Positions 34,932 through 46,910 of a stretch of DNA of 64,000 bases are shown one piece after another. The stretch lies in NCBI RefSeq assembly GCF_004379255.2, contig NC_056049.1, positions 6,572,001-6,636,000 of the forward strand. Direction: 5' to 3'. Made by a program: the position numbers and the translations under genes. The stretch's first letter is position 1; each line of letters starts with the position of its first letter. The DNA is from Salvia splendens (Eukaryota > Streptophyta > Magnoliopsida > Lamiales > Lamiaceae). The notes below the pieces were generated by a model. It ran no database searches and was not told where the DNA came from. It saw nothing but the letters and a program-made list of their open reading frames with translations.

Positions 34932-36715
34932 ATGAGTGCGGTGAACATCACCAACGTCGCTGTGCTAGACAATCCGGCTTCCTTTTTGTCCCCTTTCCAG
35001 TTCGAAATCTCCTACGAATGCGTTACTTCTCTCAAAGACGGTAATTTTTTTACCATTTTCCTTTGTAATTTTAGTGCTCAGTTGAATTACATGTCAATTT
35101 GCTCTATTACCACATTTAGGGCTACTTGATTCTAGGTTATGCGTGTTGGAATTATTTCCTTTTTTTGGCGAATTTTGTGTTAATTGATTCGCAGTATTAG
35201 TTGATTCTGATAGTGAAATTTATACGGTTTAGCTAAGAGATGTATCGGTTAAGTGATGAAGGAAAATAGTTGATTTGGGTGTTTTTAATGGTGAATTAGG
35301 GTTTATGACTGATAAGCTTTTAAGAGGATTTCGACAAATATTGATGTCCTCAGCTACTAGATTGGCAGAAAGAAATTGTGGAGCTTAGGTAGAAACCTGT
35401 TAGAAGATGTGGAAAAATCTACATCATGCTAACCATTCATGGACTACATGTTTTTAGACTCTGTTTGGCTATTTAGGACCTCTCCTTGATCTCGTATAAA
35501 TTGTTTGAGACAGGATTGATGAATATTCACTCACTCATATAGACAGGATTGAGATCATTCCAAATTCCACTGATTCAATAATTCAAAAATAAAGATTATA
35601 ATTTATTTGGTAACCCATTATCATTCTGCAATGTGCTAGGCAAATAAGTTCACCTCAATGGCTGCAGACCATGAAAATGATGTTTTAGTATATTCATTTG
35701 CTTGCATGTCCATTCTATAAGAGGTTAATTCTGCAATTAGACTTAACAACTCATGGTTAGTAAGCAAGTGTGGCATGACTATGAGGATGGCATTTCCACC
35801 CATATTCTGGGATGAAGCTGCTACTGCCTTTAGAACCCCTCAAAGTAGATAAAGGATGTAGAGAAGGAAAAAGCAAGAGGGTAATGACATTGAAGCCACC
35901 ATTCTTTCATATTCCCCTGGGAGAAGTAGCTAATAAGGATCTGATTGCTTGTTGGAAATGTATTGTAAACCTTGTCCTAATACAATAATTTTCTCTTTTT
36001 CTAAAGACTGGTGGTTAGGTTTTTTCAGTTTTCAAGAAGATCTTTGGATTATTGACTTGACATAGGTATACAAATTTTCATGATAATGTATAGTCGAAAA
36101 GAAAACTATGCTGCCTATTTGTATTAACTAAGTGCTCTCCAGATCTGGAGTGGAAACTCATTTACGTAGGATCTGCTGAAGATGAAACTTATGACCAACT
36201 TTTGGAAAGTGTTCTTGTTGGCCCAGTCAATGTAGGCAACTATCGTTTTGTTTTGCAGGTAAAAGCTATAATAAAGTACTTACGTATTTAAAACTTAAAC
36301 TACTTTGCATGCTTCTCAAGATCTTATGTTCTCTTTTGGTTATTAATATCAGGCAGACCCTCCAGATCCTTCCAGAATACGCGAGGAAGACATTATAGGT
36401 GTCACAGTGCTCTTATTGACATGCTCTTATGTGGGTCAAGAATTTCTTCGTGTGGGCTATTATGTCAATAATGACTATGGTGATGAGCAGCTCCGCGAGG
36501 AGCCTCCCCAGAAGATCATGATTGACAGGATTCAGAGAAACATATTATCTGACAAGCCAAGAGTGACCAAATTTCCCATTAATTTCAACCCGGAAAACAG
36601 TGAGAACGGAGAACAAGCACCTTCCCCTGATCACGTTGCTGAAGCAGATAAGCATGAAGAAGAGACGCTCCCCTCAACAAATAATATTTCTGATAAAGAT
36701 GAGCCTAAAACATGA
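34932..36715 (+). CDS. ASF1: Histone chaperone ASF1
   Basis: Three exons, 34932-35040, 36143-36258 and 36353-36715, join in phase to 195 codons, the usual length for plant ASF1. The start MSAVNITNVAVLDNPASF is the conserved beginning of the family, followed by the immunoglobulin-like H3-H4-binding fold (FEISYECV, WKLIYVGSAED, YDQLLESVLVGPV, RFVLQADPPD, VTVLLLTCSY, FLRVGYYVNN) and a short acidic C-terminal tail from about residue 150. ASF1 binds an H3-H4 dimer in the nucleus and passes it to CAF-1 or HIRA during replication, repair and transcription. No lesion is visible and all junctions are GT-AG. It follows LIG6 on the same strand about 1 kb away, and the next gene converges on it. A and B paralogues exist in plants; I cannot say which this is from sequence alone. 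Confidence 0.95.
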
Positions 36716-37443
36716 TGCTACTAACTTCTCCAGTTCCGTGGCTTCTTTAGTCATCATGTTGTGCTGTGCTGTGCTATCCTGATATCTGGCTATCCGCATT
36801 TGACATTGTTAGTTTAATTTAGGTCTCAACTAAGTTCTGGCTACTATTTTCTGTCATTTTTGGTTCTTGCATCAGTTAATGCCAGCTGCTGTGCTCAATA
36901 CCTTGCACATCTGATTCTTATGCTTCTAACTGAAATATGTTTGTTGTTTTAAAACCTTTTAAATTCTAAGGTGTTAGCCAGTTCAACTTACAGCTAGGAG
37001 CCTCTTTTTCTTAAATTTTACTCTTTGATTTTTTTTTCTTTTTCTAGAAGCTAAGAAGCCCATTTTTGGCTGGCTTCTGCCTGTTGCTTAAGTTACAGTT
37101 TTGTTATTGTGATTATTCTCATAACCTTTTAAATGTAATATCAGAAAAATGTTTCTACATTCGTTGACATCATGCTGTTAAGCTATGTTGAAAGAAGCCC
37201 AATGTTAACGATGATTAAAGGAGACTATAAATTGAGCCCTGCATTCACCCTTAATTGTAAAGCTAATGAAAATAAAAAATGATCAGTTACAAGCAACTTA
37301 TCCATTATCCTGAATCCAAACAAAATTGGGAAATATAAAAACACAACAAAGAGGTTAAAAACTTGTTTATTGGATATTCTTGTAGAGATTGAACTTGTGT
37401 CTATATAGGAAACCGCAGTCATTTATAGAAAAATTAGCTGTCT
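36716..37443. other. Convergent 3' ends of ASF1 and the zinc-finger gene
   Basis: About 730 bp between two converging stop codons, with T-rich and A-rich stretches suitable for polyadenylation from either side. No further gene seen. Confidence 0.5.
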
Positions 37444-39315
37444 TCAGTCCTCATTCTTACGCCTCTTCTCCCGCTTCTCTGTTGATCGTTTTGCTTTTCT
37501 AGATTCAGCGTCCTGTGCTCAGAAAATCGAATCATAGTTAGTACTACTTCCAGAGAATCTAAAAATCATTCCATTGCAATAGTATTAGGGTGTGTGCTTT
37601 TCTTCACCTGTCTAGGTCTCTTCTTCTGTTTCAAATGTCCTTTGCCCTTTTTATTTGGCTTCTCTGGTTTCTGTTAGGATCGTTATGTTTAGCGTGTTAA
37701 ATTAGGCAAAGATGGTAAAATAAAACACATCCATGAAGAACAGTACCTGTCGAGAAGCTGTAGTTGGTGCATCATTCTCAGAATACACCTCGCCCTCAAT
37801 TTCTCCTCTCTCATTTAACATGAGCTTGAGTCTCCCTTCTCGAAGTAGTTTCTCAGAGCGGATGTGCTTCTGGAAACAACAAAAAGGTATGGTCTGTCAA
37901 CACTAAGAGCATGTATAGAGCTCATTAAAGTAGAGCAGTACACAACACAATGCCAGATCGGGGGATGAAAGTAGAACATGATTGAGGAACAAGTTAAAGG
38001 GCTAGGATGCAAAGACATGTGTAGACAGAGCTATTTGCTAGAAAAAATCTAAGATAAACATTATAGGCTCAGCTGATATTAAGAAAGTCGCAATAAACAT
38101 TCTTGCCTTGGAGATGAGATGAGCCTTTAAAGTCTCCTCTGATAAGCAGACTATCCTAGGACAAAGCCTGCATTTAAAAACTGACTTATGTTTTAAAATA
38201 CAATCTGCTGTCTCAAAGTCGGTTTTATCCTTCTTGGGACTATCCAGAGCTATGGTAGGTAAACTGTTTCCTTCTCCACCAGAAAGACTTCCTATAATGT
38301 TTTGGTTGCCAACTTGAGCTGCGGTGTCTTCATCACTAGTAAGTAAACCTGCAAAGACCAATTCAGTTGTAAAAACAGGGCGAACGAGTTCCAGAAATCA
38401 GCCCTCTTGATTCAAAATTTCTAATGTAACCAGCATGCATCCTAAAAAATCATTACAAATGAACTCCCACAAGGGACTGTGATATCCACATAACATATTT
38501 GAGAATTTAGAGAAAGCAACTTTCAGAAAAGAAAATGTTGAGTAACAGGTTAGCCACTTTTCAGTTGAATTTTTATTGCACAATGAGATACAACTAGTGT
38601 CACTACAGCATAACCACTAATGAGCAATGAGCATAACATAAGCATCAAGCACATGGGTGATGGGCCACAATAACTCTGTAGCATTAACACCATGATAATT
38701 GCTGATAATTTCGGCATTAAATAAGTCAAATAGAAAAGAACAAAACAAAGGATAAACTGTCAAAATACATGAGAAGGATAAGTTTATAAGCATCACATAC
38801 CAATAAACTATTCATGCCAAAAACAAGATTGGATCTACACACTGGTTGAACCTAAATGTGCTTTTGTTAAATAAAGTTCTTTACAAACTCTGGTCTATAA
38901 AATTCAAACCTGATGAATCAAGATTAACTTCGTTGACTGAGCTGTCCTCGCTTTCATAACCTGAAGATCAAAGCAAATGCATCAAAACATATTTGCAGAA
39001 ACACGGGCTCCAACTTAAGCCTAGAACACCATATATACTGGTAGTAAGGAGAAGAGTAAAAAGTGATTAAATTAAATTTATAAAAGATTAAGCAATGTTT
39101 GTTAAAGTAGTACTCATTTAACTACCAGATACTTGATCAGTAAGGGTAACATAACCAAATCATACAGACTTTAAATGCTTCGAAAAGATAACAACACAGC
39201 ATAAGTTCACCCACCAGAAGAAGAAGAAGCTTCTCCACCCTCTCTCACATCTGAAGCAACATTTTCTTTTGCTTCTTCTTCTACTTCTACTTCGTCTTCT
39301 TCTTCTTCTTCTTCT

Positions 39316-39350
<35 letters not shown>

Positions 39351-39467
39351 AATATCAGTGTCATCAGTAGCTTCTGCCTCCACTTCAGAGCCTGACGAAG
39401 ACGAGGAAGATTCTGATGCGGCATCCTTATCACCGTGTTCATACCTATAGAATCGCCTTTTTATCAT
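37444..39467 (-). CDS. Acidic C2H2/U1-type zinc-finger nuclear protein, unnamed
   Basis: Six coding exons (39467-39215, 38960-38910, 38348-38107, 37869-37747, 37670-37608, 37512-37444) join in phase to 266 residues. The protein begins MIKRRFYRYEHGDKD, has a Ser-rich and then a Glu-rich tract of about 19 Glu encoded by a CTT microsatellite, and contains a single zinc finger (FKCRLCPRIVC...LKAHLISK + KHIRSEKLL) at about residues 155-185. It ends in a Lys/Arg-rich tail (HLKQKKRPRQ, KRSTEKREKRRKNED) typical of nucleolar or RNA-binding proteins. I do not recognise a named family. The zinc-finger exon uses a GC donor (38106-38105). I chose the ATG at 39467 because a CAG acceptor (TGTCTGCAG) just upstream suggests a 5' UTR intron, with the leader near 39900-40050. 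Confidence 0.8.
39297..39350. repeat. CTT microsatellite coding for poly-Glu
   Basis: An almost pure (CTT/TTC)n tract on the plus strand, read as GAA/GAG Glu codons on the minus strand inside exon 1 of the zinc-finger gene. Length variation between individuals is likely and would change only the acidic tract. Confidence 0.85.
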
Positions 39468-40176
39468 AATTATATCCTCTGCAGACATGAAAAAAAATGA
39501 GCGGTGAGCATCAAATTAAATGTACAAGGAATCCGAGCAACAAAAGAGCAAGTACTGCAGCAATATCTTCTGCTCAGTTAAACAGCATTCTATCTACAAT
39601 CATCATACTGACAATGTCGATTCACAACTGTTTATCAAAATATTACTCTTATGCTCACTATTACCAAGTACTACTTCCAATTCAGCTTTAACAGCAAATT
39701 TCAAATAATTTCAATTGATTACGCCTTCCTGTTGATTTTTTCATGTGGCAAGCAATCAAATAGGAAAAGGAGCCGAAAATAAGATGCCAAATCATATAAA
39801 TACACGCCTCCACATAGATTGCATAGAACTCACTAGTTGTCAATCCAAGTTTGCAAAATTTGCAGAAAAATAAAAGTTTGGTTTCCTCCGAATAACTGAC
39901 ATTTCCGATAAAATGCAAAATTACAACGCACACACAGATACATACAAAGAGGAGAAAGAGAGAGAGAACAGTGAATGGCGGCGGAAATGGCTGCTTGCTT
40001 GTGATGTTGCGGTGGGAGGAAAGGGAGGAGGGTTTTGGTTTCAGCGGCACCCGCAAATATTGACACCTATTAATCGTTATGACATGAATAAATCGTGCTA
40101 TACCCTTTGATATCATTTTGACTTTTGTAAATACACATAATTAAATCTTTATTTTTTTTATAAGATTAATATATTA
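39468..40176 (-). promoter_or_regulatory. 5' UTR, leader intron and promoter of the zinc-finger gene
   Basis: On the minus strand a CT-rich leader-like stretch (CTCTCTCTTTCTCCTC near 39950) is followed by GGAAATGTCAG. An intron of about 400 bp would then join to the acceptor at 39477-39478. The promoter should lie between 40050 and 40176. This is inferred from composition and the acceptor. Confidence 0.4.
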
Positions 40177-40378
40177 GGGTGGCGTTCGGTTTCCAAGATA
40201 AAACAATACAAAAATATAATCTATAATTGAGTTGTGAAATTATTTTAGTTATAGGGGGTTAGCTATGACTAATTATCCCATGATTATCCATCTATGATTG
40301 AGTTATGAGGTTGAATCTCATAAACCAAACACACTACAAATTTAATCTCTGGATACAATCTTGCAAACCGAACACTCC
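40177..40378 (+). mobile_element. MITE, copy 1
   Basis: A unit of about 200 bp with inverted ends GGCGTTCGGTTT (40181-40192) and AAACCGAACACTCC (to 40378). Most of its length reappears in reverse orientation at 52448-52645, which proves it is a repeat. It has no coding capacity. Confidence 0.75.
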
Positions 40379-41030
40379 TAGTAGTATTAATTTGTCATGT
40401 ATTCTCATAAAGAGTAAATGTAAAAATTAGTCCTGAACATATGCTCATTTTACGATTTTGGTCATAAACATTATCTTTTGAATTTTTACATCCTGAACAT
40501 TTCAACTCGGATCACAATTGGTCATAAACTAACAATTCCGTCAATTTTTAAACGGTTAACGTTTTAAACCCGATTTTGACCAATTAAAGCATGATAATTT
40601 TAATTATTTAATAATCAAATTTTTTTGTAAATAAAACCATAAATGATTTATTCTAAATATATGAAATGAATATAAGATTCATTCACTAGGGTTTCAAAAC
40701 AACGCCCACTTTCATCTTCTTCCTCGCTGAAAAACGAAGAACCTTAGTGGCTCAACTTCGTAATGAGGTCATCCTGCAACAGAGGTTCTGCGCCCGGGGT
40801 TCGGCGAGAGTGGTGGCCGACGTGACCTTCGATTCCAGTATGAGTTTTGCAATTGCAAGAAACTTGCTTCACTCCGAATCGTCAAAAGCCATGACAAACC
40901 TACAAGGGGGAAGCTCTACTTTGTTTGTGAGAGAAAAGAGTGGGTTTGTGGTAATTTTGACCACAATTAAGCTGTTAAGTGATAATTTTTAATTATTTCA
41001 AAATTAAAATTATTTTGTAAAGGAAGACAA
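40379..41030. other. Repeat-derived intergenic DNA
   Basis: The stretch 40430-40640 (GTCCTGAACAT, GGTCATAAAC, CCGTCAATTTTTAAACGG) and its end near 40950-41000 look like the two arms of an old transposon. A related but inverted stretch occurs at about 55900-56070. An 81-codon frame at 40747-40992 inside it matches nothing I know. Confidence 0.4.
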
Positions 41031-41489
41031 ATGGGATCCCCACCCTCTCCTTCCTCACGGGAGAAGACCCGCCGCCTCGCCAAGAAGAAAAGGAACCTCC
41101 CCACCAGGATCTGCCTCAGCACCTCCTCCGCCGACAGCGGCTGGTTCAGCAGCGAAGGCGCCGCCGACGAGGAAACCGAAACCCTAGTCTCCTCCTCCTC
41201 CTCGCACCATCCGATCCGAGAAATGCAGCCCTTCCCCAATTCAAACCCTAGAAACCCTCACCGACGGAGCAGGAGATCGAGATCATCATCCACGAAGCGG
41301 GCGCCGGCTGTGGAAGGGGAGACGACGCCGGCGAGGCTGTCGGTGTTCAAGAAGTTAATATCGTGCACGGTTGAGGGGAAGGTGAAGGAGAACTTCACGA
41401 TCGTGAAGAAGTCGGAAAATCCGCTGGAGGATTTCAAGAGGTCGATGATGGATATGAGATCTGAGATCTCATATTGTGAAATGAAATAA
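41031..41489 (+). pseudogene. OVATE family-like protein, C-terminally truncated
   Basis: The frame contains a motif seen in plant OVATE family proteins: a Ser-rich acidic linker (SADSGWFSSEG, DEETETLVSSSSS), an Arg/Ser-rich basic stretch, then SVFKKLISCTVEGKVKENF and IVKKSENPLEDFKRSMMDM, the first half of the OVATE domain. OVATE proteins are transcriptional repressors that affect organ shape. The domain should continue about 45 residues further, but after MMDM it passes into a palindromic AGATCT-rich stretch and stops at 41489. No N-terminal extension is open upstream. It is best read as a gene fragment. The copia element inserted 118 bp downstream, so it did not itself cause the break. Confidence 0.55.
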
Positions 41490-41606
41490 TATATTATGAA
41501 ATGAAGTTAAATCCTCCAAATATTTTATGAATTAGCTGAAGTAAAATAGGCTCGTGATGAAGGCGGAAATAATTTATACATTTGTGCATTTCATTCATAA
41601 AAAACT

Positions 41607-41777
41607 TGTTGGAAAGAAATCAATTAGAATCATGTATTTAAGGAGAATTACCATGTGATTAGGAAATTAATTGGAAAGGATCCTTACCATGTTTAGTTAT
41701 TGTTGAACCTATTTAAAGGGGTGTAAATTAGAATGTAAATCATAAGAGTGAATGAAGAAAATCTCTTCCTTTTATCA
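41607..41777 (+). repeat. 5' LTR of the copia element
   Basis: 171 bp, TGTTGGAAAG...TTTTATCA, preceded by AAACT. Confidence 0.93.
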
Positions 41778-41789
41778 TGGTATCAGAGC
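41778..41789 (+). other. Copia primer-binding site
   Basis: TGGTATCAGAGC directly follows the 5' LTR and is complementary to the 3' end of initiator methionine tRNA, the standard plant copia primer. Confidence 0.9.
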
Positions 41790-41863
41790 AAAGGCTCAGA
41801 AAAAATTCATCATAGCCTAAAATACCAAAATCTCGGCCAAACGACTTCAACCTACATCACAGA

Positions 41864-44800
41864 ATGTCAGACGACGAAGAAAAACCAAACCTCGACGACT
41901 CGAGGTTAAAGATGAGTAAAAACGTTACTCTAGCAGTCAGACTCAAAGAAACAAACTACCCACTTTGGAAGAAACTAATGAGAATCGCGATTGTCGGCAG
42001 ACGGGCAAACCGGCATATCACGGGTGTGCCAACACCACCGGAACCAGGGGAAAAAGGCTACACCGAATGGGAGGAATCCGACATGATTGTTTTTTCATGG
42101 ATCCTCGACAATATCGATATGGATATTGTCGTGGATTTTGCTCACCACCACACTGCACAGGCTCTTTGGGAGAGCCTATCTGTCACCTTCGAGAGCGTCT
42201 CGGATCCGTACCTGCTCTACGACCTAGAGGAAAAAGCGGGAAAAATGATCCAGGGAGAACAGGGGCTTGAGACGTACTGGCGCCATCTACATGGGCTCTG
42301 GATCGAGATTGATCGATGCCAAAAATGCCCAATCGATTGTTGTGATAAGGGCGTCGGCCAGTTCAGAAAGTATGGAGGGACGAAGCGTTTGTTCAAGTTC
42401 CTAACGAGACTGAACGAACGGTATGATGGGATTCGACGGGACATTCTAAAAGAATGCCCACTGCCCTCAGCCGAGGCCGCATACGGATGGGTGAAACGAG
42501 AAGCTACCCGGCTCAAGATCAATGCGCCAGCAACAAATTCAGATCTCCCAACAGGTGCAACCAACGATGGCTCATCATCGGGCGGAATAGGGTTGGGATT
42601 CGCAGCCCGAAATCAAACACCACAGCACCAAACCCAACCACCGCGCGCCGCCGCGCTACCATTAAACCGCCGAGGGTTCAAACCTGACAAATCCAGAATG
42701 TGGTGCACCCACTGTCAACGACCGAGACACACCAAGGAAAATTGTTTTCTCCTCGTCGGGTTCCCAGAATGGTGGGATGAAAGCCAAAAGGCGAGAGCAC
42801 GACTCGCAATCGTAGTCGAAGAAGGAGGTGGATTGTTCCAAGAAACGGCGGGCAACCGAGGAGCTGCCAACGCCCGAGGGAGAACAGGCGAGACCACCCA
42901 ACAGCAGGGCGGTGGTGGCGGCAGGCGAGGCGAACCGGACCAACGAATCGGAGAGGCCGCGTTTGCCGAACGGAGGGGGAGTTCTGTCGGAGGTAACGGC
43001 GGATTAGGGAGTGACAACCCTAATCCCCAAATTAACAAATCAATTTTATTGCATGCCCCCTCAAGTTTGGAAATGTTTAAAAAGGGATCCCCTTCTAGAA
43101 AAAATTATAAGCCCAGTCCCTGTAGTATAAATCATGTGCAAAAAGGTCCTCAGACTCAAAAAATCCGAAAAACTACCCCTATATTGCCTAAAAATTCCTT
43201 TTTAAGCCCAAATAGTTTTGCACCGTTGGAAAAAATCCCTATAGCATGTATGGCCCAAAGTAAAAATGATCCTAAGGAGAATGGATGGATATTTGATTGT
43301 GGAGCCACAGATACAATGTCTTATGATAAAAATGATTTTTCTGCATTTACTGATGCTACAAAGAGTTCGATACAAACTGCTGATGGGGAATTGACTGCTG
43401 TTAGTGGGAGTGGAACCATTGAAATTTCTCCCACCTTAAAACTCTCCAACTGCCTTTATGTGCCCAAACTGTCTCATAAACTCATGTCCATTAGTCATGT
43501 TACTAAAGAGCTAAACTGTACTCTATTGATGCACCCAAATTTTTGTGTATTACAGGATATCAGGACGAGGAGGATAATTGGGCGTGACACTGATCGTCAA
43601 GGCCTCTACTATGTGGACGAGATTACTCAACAAGGTGGCACCGCGATGCTTGCTCACGGATCTGCTGAAAGAGAAGCTTGGTTGTGGCACCGTAGAATGG
43701 GGCATCCATCTTCGGGTTATTTCAAAATTTTATTTCCTAAGTTTTCTAAGTTTAAGAATATTACTTGTGAGTCATGTGTTTTGGCCAAAAGCCATAGACA
43801 ATCCTTTAAATCTAGTGATACTCGGGTTAATGGTATTTTCTCCTTAGTTCATGCTGATGTGTGGGGCCCAGCGCCCATTACTGGTGATCATGGTTTAAAA
43901 TATTTTTTAATTTTTGTGGATGATTGCACTAGATTAACATGGGTATATTTTTTGAAAAATAAAAATGAGGTTTTCAAAAAATTTACCATTTTTTTTACTA
44001 TGATACAGACTCAATTTCAAACCTCTATTAAAATTCTTAGGTCTGATAATGGTAGGGAATTTGTTAATAAGGAAATGACATCTTTTTTTAGGAGCAGGGG
44101 ACTGGTTCATCAAACGACTTGTCCCTATACTCCTGAACAAAATGGAGTAGCAGAACTGAAAAATAGACTGATTTTGGAAATGACTCGAGCTTTGTTTTTT
44201 GACTCAAATGTTCCAAAATGTCTTTGGCCTGAAGCTGTAGCCACTGCAGTTTATTTAATTAATCGTCTACCTACAAAGATTTTAGGTATGAAGACTCCTC
44301 TGCAAATTCTTTCAGCCTCAACAAATATTCCTGAACCCCTGTCTATTCCTCTCAAAATCTTTGGTTGTTCTGTTTATGTCCATGTTCCCAAGCATGAAAG
44401 AAGTAAATTCTCTGCATGTGCCATTAAATGTGTTTTTATGGGTTATGGATTGAATCAAAAAGGATATAGGTGTTATGATCCAACTTCTAGGAAGATTATT
44501 ACAACCATGAACTGTAACTTCTTAGAAAGTGAGTATTTCTATCACTCCCAAATTCGGGGTCAGGGGGAGAGTGTTCCAAGCCAGGGGGAGAGTGTTCGAC
44601 CCCTTCATTGGGATGTGCCACAATTAGGCAACTCTGAGGTGGAGCCAACAGAGCAAGCTAGTGTCATCGCCGAGCAGATCACGTCCACTGTGGAGCCTCC
44701 TCAGTCGCCATTGCCTGAACCAGATCCTCCTCCAGTGATATCTGAGGTAATTCCCGAAACTAGCTCAGAAAATACAGTTATTGGTTCTAACCAACCTGAT

Positions 44801-46536
44801 GCAGAGGAAGGAGAAAATGCAGCAATTGATGGTGATACTGGGCGGTATATCTTACCTCCTAGAAGCACCCGTGGGGTGCCTCCTAAACGATACAGTCCAG
44901 AAAGAACCAACTCAAGGAGTCGGTACCCTATGGCAAATCTGGCTAAAGCAAACTTGAGTGAAATGGGCAGGGCATTTGAAGCTGCTCTTTATGAGGAAGA
45001 AGAGCTCCCTAGAACGGCAGAAGAAGCTATGAAAGTTGCCCACTGGAGGGAGACAATGTTGGTGGAGATGAGGCCATGATCAAAAACAAGACTTGGGAAG
45101 TATGTTTGAAACCAGATGGGGTCAAGATTGTAGGATGCAGATGGGTCTTTACTATTAAGAGAAGACCAGATGGATCGATCGAAAGGTATAAGGCAAGATT
45201 GGTAGCTAAGGGATATACTCAGACATATGGAGTCGACTATGCTGAGACTTTCTCCCCGGTGGCAAGGATGAGTACTATTCGAGTACTATTCTCCATAGCG
45301 GCGAACAGGGAATGACCACTACACCAATTTGATGTGACAAATGCCTTTTTACATGGGGAGCTGTCCAAACCAATCTACATGGAGGCACCACCTGGTTTCT
45401 CTGGCCAGTTTGAAGGAGGAAAGGTTTGCAAACTTAAGAAGACACTGTATGGGCTGAAACAATCCCCTAGGGCATGGTTTGGGAGGTTCACGGAGGTAAT
45501 GAAGAAGTATGGATACAAGCAAAGCAACTCCGACCATACTCTGTTCCTAAAAAGGAGAGAAGAAAAAATTACGTGTCTGATCATTTATGTAGATAATATG
45601 ATCCTCACAGGTGATGATGAGGATGAGATCAAGCAGTTGAAGAAGAATCTCTTTGCAGAATTCCAAATGAAGGACCTTGGATTACTTAAATACTTTCTGG
45701 GAATTGAAGTACTAAGGTCGAAGAAGGGAATCTTTATCAGCCAGCGAAAATATGTACTTGATCTGCTGGCAGAAACTGGGATGCTAGACTGCAAACCAGC
45801 TGATACTCCTATGGCACAGAATCACGGTTTGCAGATAATTGAAGGAGCGGAGTCTACTCATCGCACAAGGTACCAGCGTCTAGTTGGGAAATTAATCTAC
45901 TTGTCTCACACCAGACCCGATATTGCATATGCTGTTGGAGTGGTCAGTCAGTTCATGCTCGCACCCCAAGCAGCTCACTGGGAGGCGGCTCTTAGGATTG
46001 TAAGATACCTAAAGGGGACGCCAGGACATGGAGTGATGTTCGAAAATCATGGACACTTGGAGATCCATGGTTTCACAGATGCAGACTGGGCAGGAAACCC
46101 AAATGACAGAAAGTCGACCGCAGGGTACTTCACCTTTGTTGGAGGGAATCTTGTTACGTGGCGGAGCAAGAAGCAAAAGGTGGTTGCCCTGTCTAGTGCA
46201 GAAGCTGAGTTTCGAGGAATCAAGAGTGGTCTGACTGAGATTTTATGGCTGAAGAAGCTAATGACAGAGCTAAGCCTAAAGTCACAAAAGTCGTGTAAGT
46301 TGTTCTGTGATAACAAAGCGGCAATCAGTATATCTGAAAACCCTGTCCAGCACGATCGGACAAAGCATGTCGAGGTGGATAGACACTTCATTAAAGACAA
46401 CATAGAAGCCAAGATAGTAGAGCTCCCGTTTGTGAGATCTGAAGACCAACTGGCCGATATTCTGACTAAGGCTGTGGATTCAAGAAGCTTCCGCGAAGTA
46501 TTGAGCAAGTTAAGAATGAGTGATCCCATTACTTAA
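41864..46536 (+). pseudogene. Copia Gag-Pol polyprotein with three pol lesions
   Basis: The first open stretch (41864-45079) encodes a UBN2-type Gag, a CCHC knuckle (CTHCQRPRHTKENC, from residue 281), a protease with DCGAT at about 478 instead of the usual DSGAT, the GAG-pre-integrase LWHRRMGHPS, and an integrase core with HADVWGP and SDNGREF. Reverse transcriptase then begins out of frame: a one-base loss near 45074 ends the frame at 45079. A TGA at 45313-45315 replaces the Trp of the usual NREWPLHQ motif. The remaining frame to 46536 has the RT core and RNase H (TDADWAGNPNDRKST), but the catalytic box reads YVDN (45586-45597) instead of YVDD. The element cannot make its own active RT. Confidence 0.9.
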
Positions 46537-46548
46537 CTTGAGGGGGAG

Positions 46549-46719
46549 TGTTGGAAAGAAATCAATTAGAATCATGTATTTAAGGAGAATTACCATGTGA
46601 TTAGGAAATTAATTGGAAAGGATCCTTACCATGTTTAGCTATTGTTGAACCTATTTAAAGGGGTGTGAATTAGAATGTAAATCATAAGAGTGAATGAAGA
46701 AAATCTCTTCCTTTTATCA
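46549..46719 (+). repeat. 3' LTR of the copia element
   Basis: 171 bp, followed by AAACT. It differs from the 5' LTR by C for T in TTTAG(C)TATTG and G for A in GTGT(G)AATT. Confidence 0.93.
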
Positions 46720-46910
46720 AAACTAGATCTAAAAACCCTAATATTGTAGAAGAGATTTGCATATAATGGGATTTTTGCCGCTGGGTAAGGGGAATTGAAC
46801 ACTGGACGTTAGGTCACTTATGATTTATGAACAAGTAAAACCTACTACGGCACCAAACAACATGAACTAGCTAAATACTTATAAAATATAAATAGTTGAT
46901 GTATAGAAAT

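Larger units (their letters stand above)
41607..46719 (+). mobile_element. Ty1/copia LTR retrotransposon, defective
   Basis: A 5.1-kb element with 171-bp LTRs (41607-41777 and 46549-46719), flanked by the 5-bp duplication AAACT (41602-41606 and 46720-46724). It has a tRNA-iMet-type primer-binding site and a polypurine tract TTGAGGGGGAG before the 3' LTR. I counted two differences between the LTRs (T/C and A/G), about 1.2 percent, so it is young but older than the gypsy element. The pol frame is broken. Confidence 0.93.

Noticed and set aside
40747..40992. An 81-codon open frame as a small gene
   Set aside because: It falls within repeat-derived DNA, has no recognisable domain, and shows no promoter or splice context.
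46780..46830. tRNA-like stretch GGGGAATTGAACACTGG
   Set aside because: It resembles a T-arm, but no acceptor, D-arm or anticodon arm could be folded around it.
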